From: Sorangiineae bacterium MSr11954
GTDB taxonomy: Bacteria > Myxococcota_A > Polyangia > Polyangiales > Polyangiaceae
Direction: 5' to 3'
Assembly (NCBI GenBank): GCA_037157815.1
Contig: CP089984.1
Coordinates: forward strand, 10,027,561 to 10,091,560
DNA length: 64,000 bases
Position numbers and translations under genes: made by a program. The notes under the pieces were generated by a model. It worked only from the letters and a program-made list of their open reading frames with translations. It made no database searches and was not told the DNA's origin. Of the stretch, positions 8,565-16,757 are shown in pieces; within the stretch, counting starts at the first letter, position 1, and every line of letters begins with the position of its first letter.

Positions 8565-9587
8565 TCACATGAAACCGCCCGAAACCACGAGCCCCGCGTG
8601 ATTCGGCGCAAACGCCGGCACGACGCGAACGCGGGCCGCCTTCGCCGCCGGCGCCGGATCCTTTGGCGCCGTGAACCAGAGGATGCCGCCTGCGACCAAC
8701 GCAGCGCCCCCGGCGGCAAACGCGATGGTCGAAATGGTCCCCTTCGACGTGGCGTCGTCCCACTTCGATACGCCCGCTTGCGTGGTGCACGCATGGCGAT
8801 CGGGGCACTCTTTGTCGGCGTCGTCGTGCGCGGACTTCGATTGCAGTCCGAAGTAGGTGCCGACGCCAAGGCCGACGACGCCCACGCCGGCCGTCACCAG
8901 GGCGAGGGTGCGCTGCGTCGACCAGGAGCTCTGGGGCGCTGCATCGCCCGGCGGCTCGCGGGCCGCGGAGGCGGCCGGTGCGCCGGCGGTTGGCGCGGGT
9001 TCGTCTTCCAGCGCGGGGATGATCACCTCGGTGAGGCGCGGCTCCTTGGTCACGCTCACGGACGATCTCCAGGGGCGCTTGCGGGGCGCGGATGCGGTGA
9101 CATCATGGGTGCCCGGGTCGACGAGGACGGGCTCGTCTCCCTTGGGGGCGGGCTCGCGGTCGACCTTGACCTCGAGATCGCGCGCGGGCTCCTTGGTCAC
9201 CCAACGTAGCTTTGGAACTTTCGGGAGGAGCGCATTGGCCCTCTGGCCCGCCTTCTCCTCCGGCTCTCGTTTGCCGGCGATGCGGGCGGTTCGCTCCACC
9301 ATGCGAAACAGCTTGTAGGCGCTCGCAGGCCGCCCCGTGTGCTCGTAGCAATCGGCGAGGTTGAACTGCGTTCCGATGCCCGAGTCGAGCGCTTCACTGC
9401 GTTCGAACATGGGGCAAGCCTCGGCGTAGGCGCCTTGCTTGGCGTAAGCCACGCCCCGATCGAAGAGCTGCCGCGCCTCCTGCTTGGCGGCGGTCGTCTG
9501 CGCGTGCGCCGGCGCCGCGACGAAAAGCATGCAGATTGCAACACCCATTCCCAGAGCAACGGGCGGGCGGGAACCATAAGAAAGCAT
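8565..9587 (-). CDS. TPR-containing exported membrane protein
   Basis: 340 residues. The start at 9587 gives a signal peptide ending VAAPAHAQ (about residue 30). Then come TPR-like helices (ARQLFDRGVAYAKQGAYAEA; IGTQFNLADCYEHTGRPASA), a segment with the PEGA-like feel VDPGTHDVTASAPRKRPW, a Pro/Ala linker, and two hydrophobic segments (LALVTAGVGVVGLGVGTYFG and IAFAAGGAALVAGGILWF). This TPR-plus-PEGA-plus-C-terminal-helices layout is common and uncharacterised in myxobacteria. The gene lies 28 bp downstream of a Ser/Thr kinase gene and is probably co-transcribed with it, so it may be a kinase partner or substrate (inference). Confidence 0.82.
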   Translation of the reverse strand: MLSYGSRPPVALGMGVAICMLFVAAPAHAQTTAAKQEARQLFDRGVAYAKQGAYAEACPMFERSEALDSGIGTQFNLADCYEHTGRPASAYKLFRMVERTARIAGKREPEEKAGQRANALLPKVPKLRWVTKEPARDLEVKVDREPAPKGDEPVLVDPGTHDVTASAPRKRPWRSSVSVTKEPRLTEVIIPALEDEPAPTAGAPAASAAREPPGDAAPQSSWSTQRTLALVTAGVGVVGLGVGTYFGLQSKSAHDDADKECPDRHACTTQAGVSKWDDATSKGTISTIAFAAGGAALVAGGILWFTAPKDPAPAAKAARVRVVPAFAPNHAGLVVSGGFM

Positions 9588-9615
9588 GCGGATACGGTAC
9601 CAAAGGGCTCGCGGG

Positions 9616-11220
9616 TTACCACTTTTGACTGGGCGCGAGCTCCGACCCGGGGGTTGGATGCGACTTGTCCACGGGGGGTGATGCGGCGGGCGCCTTCGCA
9701 CGGGTGGGCTTCGTCTTGGCGGATGGCGTAGGCGCAGGCGCGGCAGATGACGAGGATGCGGGGGATGCGGGAGATGACGAAGGGACGACGGGCGGTCGTG
9801 GAGGTGGTTCGGCCTGCGTCGAAGACGGTGCGGCGGATGGCTCCACGATGGGCTCGGGGGGCTTGGGCGCGCTCGGCTCGGAGGTTCGTTGGAAGATGAC
9901 GAAGCTGACGATCCCGACGACGGAGATCAACGCGCCGGCGCTCAGCGCAAGCCAGAGCGGAACGGAGCGCGAGCCCGGAGCCATCGAGCGGGCCGGGAGG
10001 CGGACGGCCAGCGAGGGCACGGAGGCGATGGACGAAGGCTCCGCCGCGGGCGACATCGCGGGCGCGGGCTCCGAATCGCCGAGGTGAACGCCGGCCGCAT
10101 CGCGCCGAACGCCGGCCGCGTCGAGGGGAACGCCGGCCGCGTCGAGGGGAACGCCGGCCGCATCGCGCCGAACGCCGGCAGCCTCCAGGTGAACCCCAGG
10201 AGCCTCCAAGTGAACCCCGGAGCTCCCAAGAGCAAGCATCTCGTGCGGCACCGATCGATCCACGCTGCTCTCGATCTCCGCAACGAGCCCGTTGCGCGAC
10301 GCGATGGCCGCACGGGCCATACCCAGCACCCACTGGCCGACCTTCATCGGCGAAGCGACCACCTCCGCGTAGGCATCGATATCGACCGCCATTTCATGGG
10401 CGGTGGCGTAGCGTTTTCGGGGATCGCCCGCGAGCGCCTTCATCACGATGCGATCGACGGCGGGCGGTACGTTGGGGTTCAGAACGCTGGGCGGCTGGAT
10501 GTTGGATGTCAGAATTGCCTGCAGCAACTGCATCTCGTTGTCATCCTTGAAGAGCCGATAGCAGGTGAGCATCTCCCAGAGCACCACCCCGGTCGCATAG
10601 AGATCGGTGCGCCGGCTGACATCGCCCCCCACTTGCTCAGGGGCCATGTACGGGAGCTTTCCCTTGAGCTGCCCATCGCGCGTGGTTCCCAGGAGCCGAT
10701 TGGCCGCTTTGGCCACGCCAAAGTCGCAAACGCGCGCGGTTCCATCGACACCGACGAGGATGTTCTGCGGGGAAATGTCGCGGTGGACCATGCTCAGCGG
10801 GACACCCCGTTCGTCGGTGGCCTCGTGCGCCGCGTGCAGGCCATTGAGCACCCCCGTGATGATCGAGAGCGCCACCGGGACAGGGATTTGCACGTTTTCG
10901 CGGCTCGCGGCCCCGATCAAGCGCCCGAGCGACTCGCCCTTCACGTACTCGAGCACCAAAAAAATCTCGCCGTCTTGTGCGACGACATCGAGCGTCTGCA
11001 CCACATTGGGGTGGTGGACCCGCGCAACCAGCCTCGCCTCGTCGACGAAGCCTTTGACCAGCTTCGGATCCTTGGCCAGGTGCGGATGGAGCCGTTTGAT
11101 GGCGACCGTCCGACCGAATCCGGCCGCCCCCACCGAGCGCCCCAAGTACACGGTGGCCATTCCGCCGGCCGCAAGCTCGCAATAGAGGAGGTATCGCCCG
11201 AGCTTTAGACGGGGCTCCAT
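9616..11220 (-). CDS. Membrane-anchored Ser/Thr protein kinase
   Basis: 534 residues. The Hanks-type kinase domain spans about residues 8-290: glycine loop ELAAGGMATVYLG, Lys42 in VAIKRL, catalytic loop HRDISPQN (Asp148), DFG at 166-168 and MAPEQ at about 192. HRDISPQN, with Ile-Ser in place of Leu-Lys, is frequent in myxobacterial kinases that keep the other catalytic residues. After the kinase comes a linker with seven tandem 7-residue repeats (335-380), then one transmembrane helix (about 421-444) and a Pro/Ser/Ala-rich exterior tail of about 90 residues with no recognisable sensor domain. The downstream TPR gene is only 28 bp away. Confidence 0.93.
   Translation of the reverse strand: MEPRLKLGRYLLYCELAAGGMATVYLGRSVGAAGFGRTVAIKRLHPHLAKDPKLVKGFVDEARLVARVHHPNVVQTLDVVAQDGEIFLVLEYVKGESLGRLIGAASRENVQIPVPVALSIITGVLNGLHAAHEATDERGVPLSMVHRDISPQNILVGVDGTARVCDFGVAKAANRLLGTTRDGQLKGKLPYMAPEQVGGDVSRRTDLYATGVVLWEMLTCYRLFKDDNEMQLLQAILTSNIQPPSVLNPNVPPAVDRIVMKALAGDPRKRYATAHEMAVDIDAYAEVVASPMKVGQWVLGMARAAIASRNGLVAEIESSVDRSVPHEMLALGSSGVHLEAPGVHLEAAGVRRDAAGVPLDAAGVPLDAAGVRRDAAGVHLGDSEPAPAMSPAAEPSSIASVPSLAVRLPARSMAPGSRSVPLWLALSAGALISVVGIVSFVIFQRTSEPSAPKPPEPIVEPSAAPSSTQAEPPPRPPVVPSSSPASPASSSSAAPAPTPSAKTKPTRAKAPAASPPVDKSHPTPGSELAPSQKW
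10081..10218 (-). repeat. In-frame 21-bp repeats in the kinase linker
   Basis: About 6.5 units of 21 bp encode GVHLEAP, GVHLEAA, GVRRDAA, GVPLDAA, GVPLDAA, GVRRDAA and GVHL just before the membrane helix. The pattern of near-identical and swapped units suggests recent slippage or unequal exchange within the coding region. Confidence 0.85.
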
Positions 11221-11317
11221 TTCCGTACGTGAAACACCATAGCAAAACGAAGCTGCACAGGAGCGGCCCGCGCGCGGTTTGTGGGGCTCGTTGATATTTC
11301 TACATCAGCACGTACGC

Positions 11318-11899
11318 TCAGGTGCTGCGCTTTGCCTTCGCGCCGGTGCGCCTTCCGCGCGGTTGGCGCCCCGCGGGGTTGTCGTCGGACGGCTCCGGGC
11401 CTTCCTGCCCCATCATTCGGTAGCCGGGATGGACACCTGCGACCAGCCCTTCGTGCTCGGCGATCTTGCCGAGCAGCAACGCGAGCTGCTGCCGTTCGCC
11501 CTCGTTGAGCGCCGCACAGATGGCGACATCGTGCTCGCGCGCAACGCGGCCAAGCGCCTCGAGCGCCTCGATTCCTTTGGCGGTCAGGTGCAGCGCGTAC
11601 ACGCGCCGATCTTCGGGGCTATCCCGTCGCTCGATCAGGCCGCGGGACTGGAGCTCGTCGACCAAGGCCACGAGCCGGCTCGGAAGGATGCCGAGAAATC
11701 CACTGAGCGCCTGCTGGCTCATGCCTGCGTTGAACCCGACCGCGCGAAGAATCCCCGCATGTGGCGGCGAGATGTCCAGCGGCAAAAGGCGCTCCGCGAA
11801 CTTCATGCGCGCATGAGCGCCCACCTGCGCCAGCAGGAACGCGGCGGTCGGACGCACCAGCGCGCGCGGGGGTCGATCGGGGCGATTTTGCACATCCAA
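11318..11899 (-). CDS. MarR-family transcriptional regulator
   Basis: 193 residues. A winged helix-turn-helix occupies the middle: DISPPHAGILRAV, MSQQALSGFLGILPSRLVALVDELQSRGLIERR and the wing SPEDRRVYALHLTAKG are typical MarR features. C-terminal dimerisation helices follow, then a basic tail (GRQPRGRRTGAKAKRS) that is not part of the fold and may touch DNA. It diverges from the Cys-rich lipoprotein gene; the 145-bp AT-richer gap (11900-12044) would hold both promoters. Ligand and targets cannot be told from the sequence. Confidence 0.9.
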   Translation of the reverse strand: MDVQNRPDRPPRALVRPTAAFLLAQVGAHARMKFAERLLPLDISPPHAGILRAVGFNAGMSQQALSGFLGILPSRLVALVDELQSRGLIERRDSPEDRRVYALHLTAKGIEALEALGRVAREHDVAICAALNEGERQQLALLLGKIAEHEGLVAGVHPGYRMMGQEGPEPSDDNPAGRQPRGRRTGAKAKRST

Positions 11900-12044
11900 A
11901 CTATAGGCACATCGAACCGTACGAGCTGTGAATCATTTATACATAAACGACAATTCCGCAGATCTGGATCCCCGCCTGGCGCGCGCGATCGACGATGCGC
12001 GAAAAAGCATTACGGCGCGACCTGTCAGTACTAACGTGCTCGCC

Positions 12045-12515
12045 ATGGAGCCAAGGCAAACCTCGCCCGCACGCATCGCGCTGCTCGGCGCCGCGCTCTC
12101 TGCACTTGCGTACGCGCCCGCGGCCTGTTCGCGCACGGCCACATCCGGTTCGTCGACGCCACCCTCGTCGTCGGACTCCATCGCCATTCCCCCTCCCGCA
12201 TCGCCATCGCCATCTCCCCCGGGCGCCAATCCTTCGACCCCCTCGGGAGGAAGCGCGCAAAGCACATCGACGACGGCATCGACCCCCACCGGCGGGACAG
12301 GCAAACCCGACACCCGCAAAGACTGCGGAACGATGCCCGAAGACTGGTGCGCGAGCCCCCCAAACGATCCATGCGGCAAATACCGCGAGGTCAAATCCTG
12401 CCGCGCCGACCCCAAGTGCAAGGGCATGCCCTTCCGCGGCGAATCCTTCGCCCCTTGCGACAACGTCAACGGCTTCTCGACCAACTGCCCCAACGTGGGG
12501 TGCATCTCGCGCTGA
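12045..12515 (+). CDS. Cys-rich lipoprotein of unknown function
   Basis: 156 residues from the ATG at 12045. The signal peptide reads ALLGAALSALAYAPAAC with the lipid Cys near residue 28. A long Ser/Pro/Thr linker follows, then a compact C-terminal domain with eight cysteines between KDCGTMPEDWC and NCPNVGCISR, which suggests a small disulfide-stabilised fold. Longer in-frame starts from 11928 would add 39 residues in front of the signal sequence and are unlikely. Its stop lies 28 bp from the 3' end of the HNH pseudogene on the other strand. Confidence 0.72.
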   Translation: MEPRQTSPARIALLGAALSALAYAPAACSRTATSGSSTPPSSSDSIAIPPPASPSPSPPGANPSTPSGGSAQSTSTTASTPTGGTGKPDTRKDCGTMPEDWCASPPNDPCGKYREVKSCRADPKCKGMPFRGESFAPCDNVNGFSTNCPNVGCISR

Positions 12516-12543
12516 GCGGTGTGGGGGAGAACGGTTCCGTGCC

Positions 12544-12980
12544 TCACGAGGGGTATCTGCCGCGAAGCGCCTCCTCCCGACGAATCGCAACGGCAAGAGC
12601 TCGGTTCATTCGCACAACATCCACGGTCGCACGACATCCACGGTCGCACGACCCACGGCGGTTTTGCCCTGAATGTGCATCTCCGAGCTCAGCTCGAAAT
12701 GTTCGCTCCAGCCGCATGTTCGAGGGTGGAAAAGCTCCTCACGCTCCCCAGTGAGCCGATCCACGGCTCCTGTTCGCGCTCCTTTTCGGAGCGAGCAGGA
12801 ACACATGAGAGAGCGAGGTTCTCGAAATGGGTCGCACCGCCTTCGCGCAGCGGGAGCACGTGGTCCACGTGACACGTCGCCTCCTGTCGCTCCTGCGAAA
12901 TCCGGCAATACTCGCAACGATTTCCCGCGCGATCGCGGACGCGTCGCTGTAGCGCCTCGGGGATGTGCGCCCGGGGTCAT
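12544..12980 (-). pseudogene. Decayed HNH endonuclease gene (two frameshifts plus a 17-bp duplication)
   Basis: Reading three minus-strand frames in turn recovers an HNH nuclease: an ATG at 12980; then PEALQRRVRDRAGNRCEYC, HVDHVLPLREGG and ENLALSC in a second frame (12963-12800); then RKGARTGAVDRLTGE and LFHPRT back in the first frame; and finally VVRMNRALAVAIRREEALRG in a third frame down to a TGA at 12544. Three lesions explain this: one extra base near 12970, one missing base near 12799, and a 17-bp tandem duplication at 12619-12652. Undoing all three restores exactly 140 codons. The intact gene would have overlapped the upstream small gene as ATGA. No single frame keeps both the CEYC/HxxxH core and the C-terminal part, so the protein is probably not made, unless the lesions are assembly errors. 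Confidence 0.82.
12619..12652. repeat. Perfect 17-bp tandem duplication
   Basis: The unit atccacggtcgcacgac occurs twice in immediate succession (12619-12635, 12636-12652). Seventeen is not a multiple of three, so it shifts the frame of the HNH gene near its C-terminus. Confidence 0.95.
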
Positions 12981-13210
12981 TCGCCCGGGGCGCCATCTTC
13001 TGGCGAGGCGCGAAGCCGCAAAAGGGTCAGCAGCTCCGCGAGCTCGACCAGGCCCTCCGCCTCGGAGGCTTCTTCGCCGCTGAGAATCTCTCCGCGATCT
13101 TGCTTGTCGAGCAACGCTTGCAAGCGTCGATCGACGGCTGCAGGCAAATGCAGTCGCGCAAGGTCGGACGGAAGCTCCATATCGATCCGAACGGTCGCGC
13201 TCGCCGCCAT
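12977..13210 (-). CDS. Small acidic partner of an HNH endonuclease gene
   Basis: 77 residues from the ATG at 13210, which follows GAGGTGA at good spacing (a GTG at 13219 is the alternative). The sequence starts with a strand-like TVRIDMELPSDLARLHLP and continues with an amphipathic, Glu/Leu-rich helix-rich part (RLQALLDKQDRGEILS; AEGLVELAELLTLLRLR). Small proteins of this type are often seen immediately upstream of HNH genes of the family represented by the adjacent pseudogene; the stop codon overlaps that gene's ATG. Function unknown; an antitoxin-like or regulatory role is only a guess. It appears intact although its partner is broken. Confidence 0.65.
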   Translation of the reverse strand: MAASATVRIDMELPSDLARLHLPAAVDRRLQALLDKQDRGEILSGEEASEAEGLVELAELLTLLRLRASPEDGAPGE

Positions 13211-13322
13211 GTTCGTCACCTCAGACTACTAGGTAGTCAAGTGAAACCCGTTCGACGAGCTGTCGAGCACCCCTCCCCATTTCTTGGCCACATGTAGGAC
13301 AATTGGTCACACTGACGGGATC

Positions 13323-14342
13323 GTGAGAGAGACCCGGGATGTCACCCTGTTGTGGGAAGGAAAAGAGCGGATTTTTGGGGCGGAAGGGCCTGGATTGAGC
13401 AAAACGGCGGTGGCGCCGAAGGCGGCATATTGCACGGATGATCGTTCGGGGCAGCTCTTCTTCGGAGACAACCTGACCATCTTGCGGGGGCTCGCGAGCA
13501 AGTTTCGCGAGTCCGTCACCTTGGCGTACCTCGATCCGCCATTTTTGACCAATCGCGTTCATCACGCGAAGAAGAAGGGCAAGACGCTCGACGATCGCAC
13601 GGAGCTTCCGGCGTTCGACGATCGATGGACCGATCGGGCGGCCTATCTCGAGGCGCTGGGGACGCGGCTCGTGGCGGTGAGGGAGCTGCTTTCGCCCGAG
13701 GGCTCGGTGGTGGTGCACGTCGACCCCAAGACCAGCCACTATGTCAAGGTGCTCTGCGATGAGATCTTTGGCGACGAGTGTTTCGCCAGCGAGATCGTGT
13801 GGAGGTACCGTCGATGGCCGTCGAAGACGCCCAATTTTCAACGGGTGCACGACGTTCTTCTGCGTTACCGCAAGGATGCGCGCGAGACACCGCGCTGGAA
13901 CACGTTGTACGAGCCGCTTGCCGCGTCGACGGTGGCGACCTGGGGGGTCAACAAGCAGCGCGCCGTTTATGCCGAGAGCGGGCGCCGCGCACGATCGTCG
14001 ACCACCCCCGAGGCCACGGCGGGTGTGCCCATGGGGGACGTCTGGGACATCGGGGTCATTGCACCCGTGGCGCGGGAACGGACCGGCTATCCTTCCCAAA
14101 AGCCCGAGGCGCTCCTGGAGCGCTTGCTTCGATCCCTGAGCGATCCCGGTGACTTGGTGCTCGATCCCTACGCCGGAAGCGGTACGACCCTGTCGGTGGC
14201 CGCGCGACTCGGTCGACCATTCATTGGCATCGATGCGAGCGAGGTCGCGATTGCCACAGCGCAAAGGAGGCTTTCGGCGCTTGAGACGCCGAGCGTCCCC
14301 GCGTACGGTAGCGCGGTTCCCTCTGTGTCCCCGGCGCGCTAA
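13323..14342 (+). CDS. Site-specific DNA methyltransferase (N6-adenine or N4-cytosine, beta order)
   Basis: 339 residues from a GTG at 13323 (a TTG at 13284 would add 13). The catalytic motif IV DPPF is at residues 71-74 and the SAM motif DPYAGSGTT is at about residue 281, so the order is catalytic, target-recognition, SAM: the beta class. YLDPPFLTNRVHH and YPSQKPEALLERLLRSLSDP are typical of this family. It transfers methyl from SAM to an amino group on DNA; the target cannot be read off. No intact restriction enzyme is next to it; the only nuclease nearby is the divergent HNH pseudogene. It may be a solitary or orphaned methyltransferase. Confidence 0.88.
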   Translation: MRETRDVTLLWEGKERIFGAEGPGLSKTAVAPKAAYCTDDRSGQLFFGDNLTILRGLASKFRESVTLAYLDPPFLTNRVHHAKKKGKTLDDRTELPAFDDRWTDRAAYLEALGTRLVAVRELLSPEGSVVVHVDPKTSHYVKVLCDEIFGDECFASEIVWRYRRWPSKTPNFQRVHDVLLRYRKDARETPRWNTLYEPLAASTVATWGVNKQRAVYAESGRRARSSTTPEATAGVPMGDVWDIGVIAPVARERTGYPSQKPEALLERLLRSLSDPGDLVLDPYAGSGTTLSVAARLGRPFIGIDASEVAIATAQRRLSALETPSVPAYGSAVPSVSPAR

Positions 14343-14354
14343 CCCCTTGCGCGT

Positions 14355-14520
14355 TCCGTCGTGATGAACGGCAGCCGCGTCGAAGAGTCGAAGCAAGCAA
14401 GCCTCGAGCCCTCCAGTGCCTTTGATCCGCCGTGATGAACGGCGGCCTCGTGAAGCAAGCAAGCAAGCAAGCCCGCCAGCCCCGAGCCCCTGATCCGCCG
14501 CGATGAACGGCGGCCTCGTT
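14355..14520. repeat. Three hairpin units with AAGC tetranucleotide runs
   Basis: A 27-bp unit occurs at 14424-14450 and 14492-14518 (one mismatch), with a third diverged copy at about 14355-14379. Each contains a stem: ccgccg, a 7-nt loop based on gatgaa, cggcgg. AAGC repeats (14391-14402 and 14453-14472) separate the copies. The last copy touches the chemoreceptor gene start, so it could affect its mRNA leader. Confidence 0.85.
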
Positions 14521-14523
14521 CCG

Positions 14524-16140
14524 ATGAAGCTTACGTCTCGACAATTGATTTATCTTCTCGTGACGGGTGGAGTCACGATCCTCGCCTTCGTGATGAACCA
14601 GCAGCTAGGTCCCTGGCTGATCCTGGTCGGAGGCGCCGGTGTCGTCACGACCTTGCTGGCGGCCGGCGAAAATCCAGGTGGCGGCACGGAGCACCTCGGC
14701 CCCTTGGGCGACGCCATCCGACAAGTCGCCGGCGGTCAGCGTCCCGTGCTCCCTGCGCGGGCCACCCCCGAGCTGGCCCGCATCTACGACGAGCTGACCA
14801 AGGTAGTCGAGGCGCGCTCGCGCGAGCTCACCGAGCACAACGCGCGCGACACCGATCTCGCCGAGGCGGAGCGTGCGCTGGACGAGGTGGGACGGCGGCT
14901 GGTCGAAGGCGTGAGCCTGCAGGTCTCCGCTGCCGAGGAGACATCGAAGCTGATTCGCGAAATGACATCGGCCATCCGCGAGATGGCCGCCCACGTGGAG
15001 CAGCTCACGTCGAGCGCGGAAGAGTCGAGCTCGTCGATCCTGGAGATGACGGCCACGAACGACGAGGTCGCGGAGAACGTGGGCGAGCTCGCGGGCAGCG
15101 TGCGCGAAACGGTGAGCTCCATCGAAGAGATGGCGTACTCGATCAAGGAGGTCGCCAAGAACGTCGACGCGCTCTCGCTCACGGCCGAGGAGACCAGCTC
15201 CTCGATGAACGAGATGGACGTCTCCATCGACCAAGTCCAATCGAACGCCAACGAGACGGCGCGTCTGTCCGAGGAAGTGGCGCTCGACGCCGAAAAAGGC
15301 GCCGAGGCGATCCTCAAGACCATCAGCGAAATCTACCGCATCAAGGAGAGCTCCCAAGAGGCGGTCAGCGTCATCAGCAACCTGGGCTCGCGCATCGAGG
15401 CCATCGGCCAAATCGTCAACGTCATCGACGACGTGGCGGAGCAGACGAACCTCCTCGCGCTCAACGCCGCCATCATCGCGGCGCAAGCGGGCGAGCAAGG
15501 CAAAGGCTTCGCGGTCGTGGCCGACGAGATCAAAGACTTGGCCGAGCGCGCGGGGACGAGCACGCGCGAAATCACCGACTTGATCAAGACGGTGCAGAGC
15601 GAAAGCAAGAACGCCATCGCGGCCGTGGAGCGCGGCGCACACAACGTCGATCGCGGCGTAGAAGTGTCCAACGAGGCCGAACGGGCGCTCAAGAAGATCC
15701 TCGAGAGCAGCCAGAAGTCGACCAACATGGTGCGCGCCATCGCGCGCGCCACCGTGGAACAAGCCAAAGGGTCGAAGCAGGTCACGGACGCCATCGGCCG
15801 CATCGCCGAGACCGTGCAGCAAATCGCAGCCGCCACCGCGCAACAGGCCCGCGGCTCGGAGCTCATCATGAAGAGCGCCGAGAAGATGCGTCTCATCACG
15901 CAGCACGTGGAGCGCAGCTCGCAAGAACAGTCGCGCGGCGGGCGGCAGATCACGAGCGCCATCGAGAACATCTCCGCGATGGTCAATCAGCTCAACGTGA
16001 CCCACCGCACCCAGTCGCGCGGCAGCGAGCAGGTCCTCGGCGCCGCAGGCCGCATCGAGGAGAGCGCGCGGCAACAAGAAACGTCGCTGCGGCAGCTCAA
16101 TGCCGCGCTCGAACGCATGCGAAAAATCACGCCCCGTTGA
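14524..16140 (+). CDS. Methyl-accepting chemotaxis protein without a sensor domain
   Basis: 538 residues from the ATG at 14524; another in-frame ATG at 14503 lies inside a hairpin repeat. Two membrane segments (about residues 7-24 and 31-47) are separated by only a few residues, so there is no periplasmic ligand-binding domain. The rest is a long coiled coil with the receptor tip [27 protein letters not shown], where the usual NAAIEAARAGE reads [11 protein letters not shown]. Heptad repeats with paired Glu/Gln and Ser residues ([26 protein letters not shown]) look like methylation-type helices. It presumably couples to CheA/CheW, sensing something in the membrane or cytoplasm, or receiving input from another protein (inference). 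Confidence 0.9.
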   Translation: MKLTSRQLIYLLVTGGVTILAFVMNQQLGPWLILVGGAGVVTTLLAAGENPGGGTEHLGPLGDAIRQVAGGQRPVLPARATPELARIYDELTKVVEARSRELTEHNARDTDLAEAERALDEVGRRLVEGVSLQVSAAEETSKLIREMTSAIREMAAHVEQLTSSAEESSSSILEMTATNDEVAENVGELAGSVRETVSSIEEMAYSIKEVAKNVDALSLTAEETSSSMNEMDVSIDQVQSNANETARLSEEVALDAEKGAEAILKTISEIYRIKESSQEAVSVISNLGSRIEAIGQIVNVIDDVAEQTNLLALNAAIIAAQAGEQGKGFAVVADEIKDLAERAGTSTREITDLIKTVQSESKNAIAAVERGAHNVDRGVEVSNEAERALKKILESSQKSTNMVRAIARATVEQAKGSKQVTDAIGRIAETVQQIAAATAQQARGSELIMKSAEKMRLITQHVERSSQEQSRGGRQITSAIENISAMVNQLNVTHRTQSRGSEQVLGAAGRIEESARQQETSLRQLNAALERMRKITPR

Positions 16141-16149
16141 TCGTCGCCA

Positions 16150-16755
16150 CCGGCGCTTGGCGTTGCGGGCTCGACGCAACGGGTACGTTCGCCGCAACGA
16201 GCACCCTCGCCGCAACACGCACGCTTTGACGTAACACGCACGCTCGATACCAGCGCCTCGCGTTGCCCGTCGACGCAAGGCGGCCGCTCGATGCAACGGG
16301 CGCGCTCGACGCGAGGCGAACCGCTCGATACCGGCGCCTCGCGTTGCACGTCGACCCAAAGGAGTACGCTCGATGCTACGGGCACGCTCGACGCATGGCG
16401 AACCGCTTGATACCGCCGCCTCGCGTTGCCAGTCGACGCAACGCGGCCGATCGATGCTACGGGCACGAGCAACGCAAGGCGAACCGCTCGATATTGGCGC
16501 CTCGCGTTGCCGCTCGATGCTACGGCACGCTCGACGCAAGGCGCATGCTCGATATCGGCGCCTCGCGTTGCACGTCGACGCAGCGCGAACCGCTCGATGC
16601 TACGGGCACGAGCAACGCAAGGCGAACCGCTCGATATTGGCGCCTCGCGTTGCCGCTCGATGCTACGGCACGCTCGACGCAAGGCGCACGCTCGATACCG
16701 GCGCCTCGCGTTGCACGTCGACCCAAAGGAGCACGCTCGACGCCGGCGGCGTAGC
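16150..16755. repeat. 600-bp degenerate repeat field with a perfect 95-bp duplication
   Basis: The whole gap between the chemoreceptor and the first saccharopine-dehydrogenase-like gene is made of recombined short motifs, chiefly ggcgcctcgcgttgc, gctcgatgctacgg and cgacgcaaggcgaacc. A higher-order copy is exact: 16451-16545 equals 16594-16688 (95 bp, offset 143). The perfect copy shows that expansion is recent. I see no gene in it; the open frames on both strands translate only to repeats. Confidence 0.9.
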
Positions 16756-16757
16756 TG

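Noticed and set aside
14605-16539. 644-codon minus-strand frame over the chemoreceptor gene and repeats
   Set aside because: Antisense shadow; the repeat part only translates to repeat peptides and the rest to a low-complexity His/Leu/Arg sequence.
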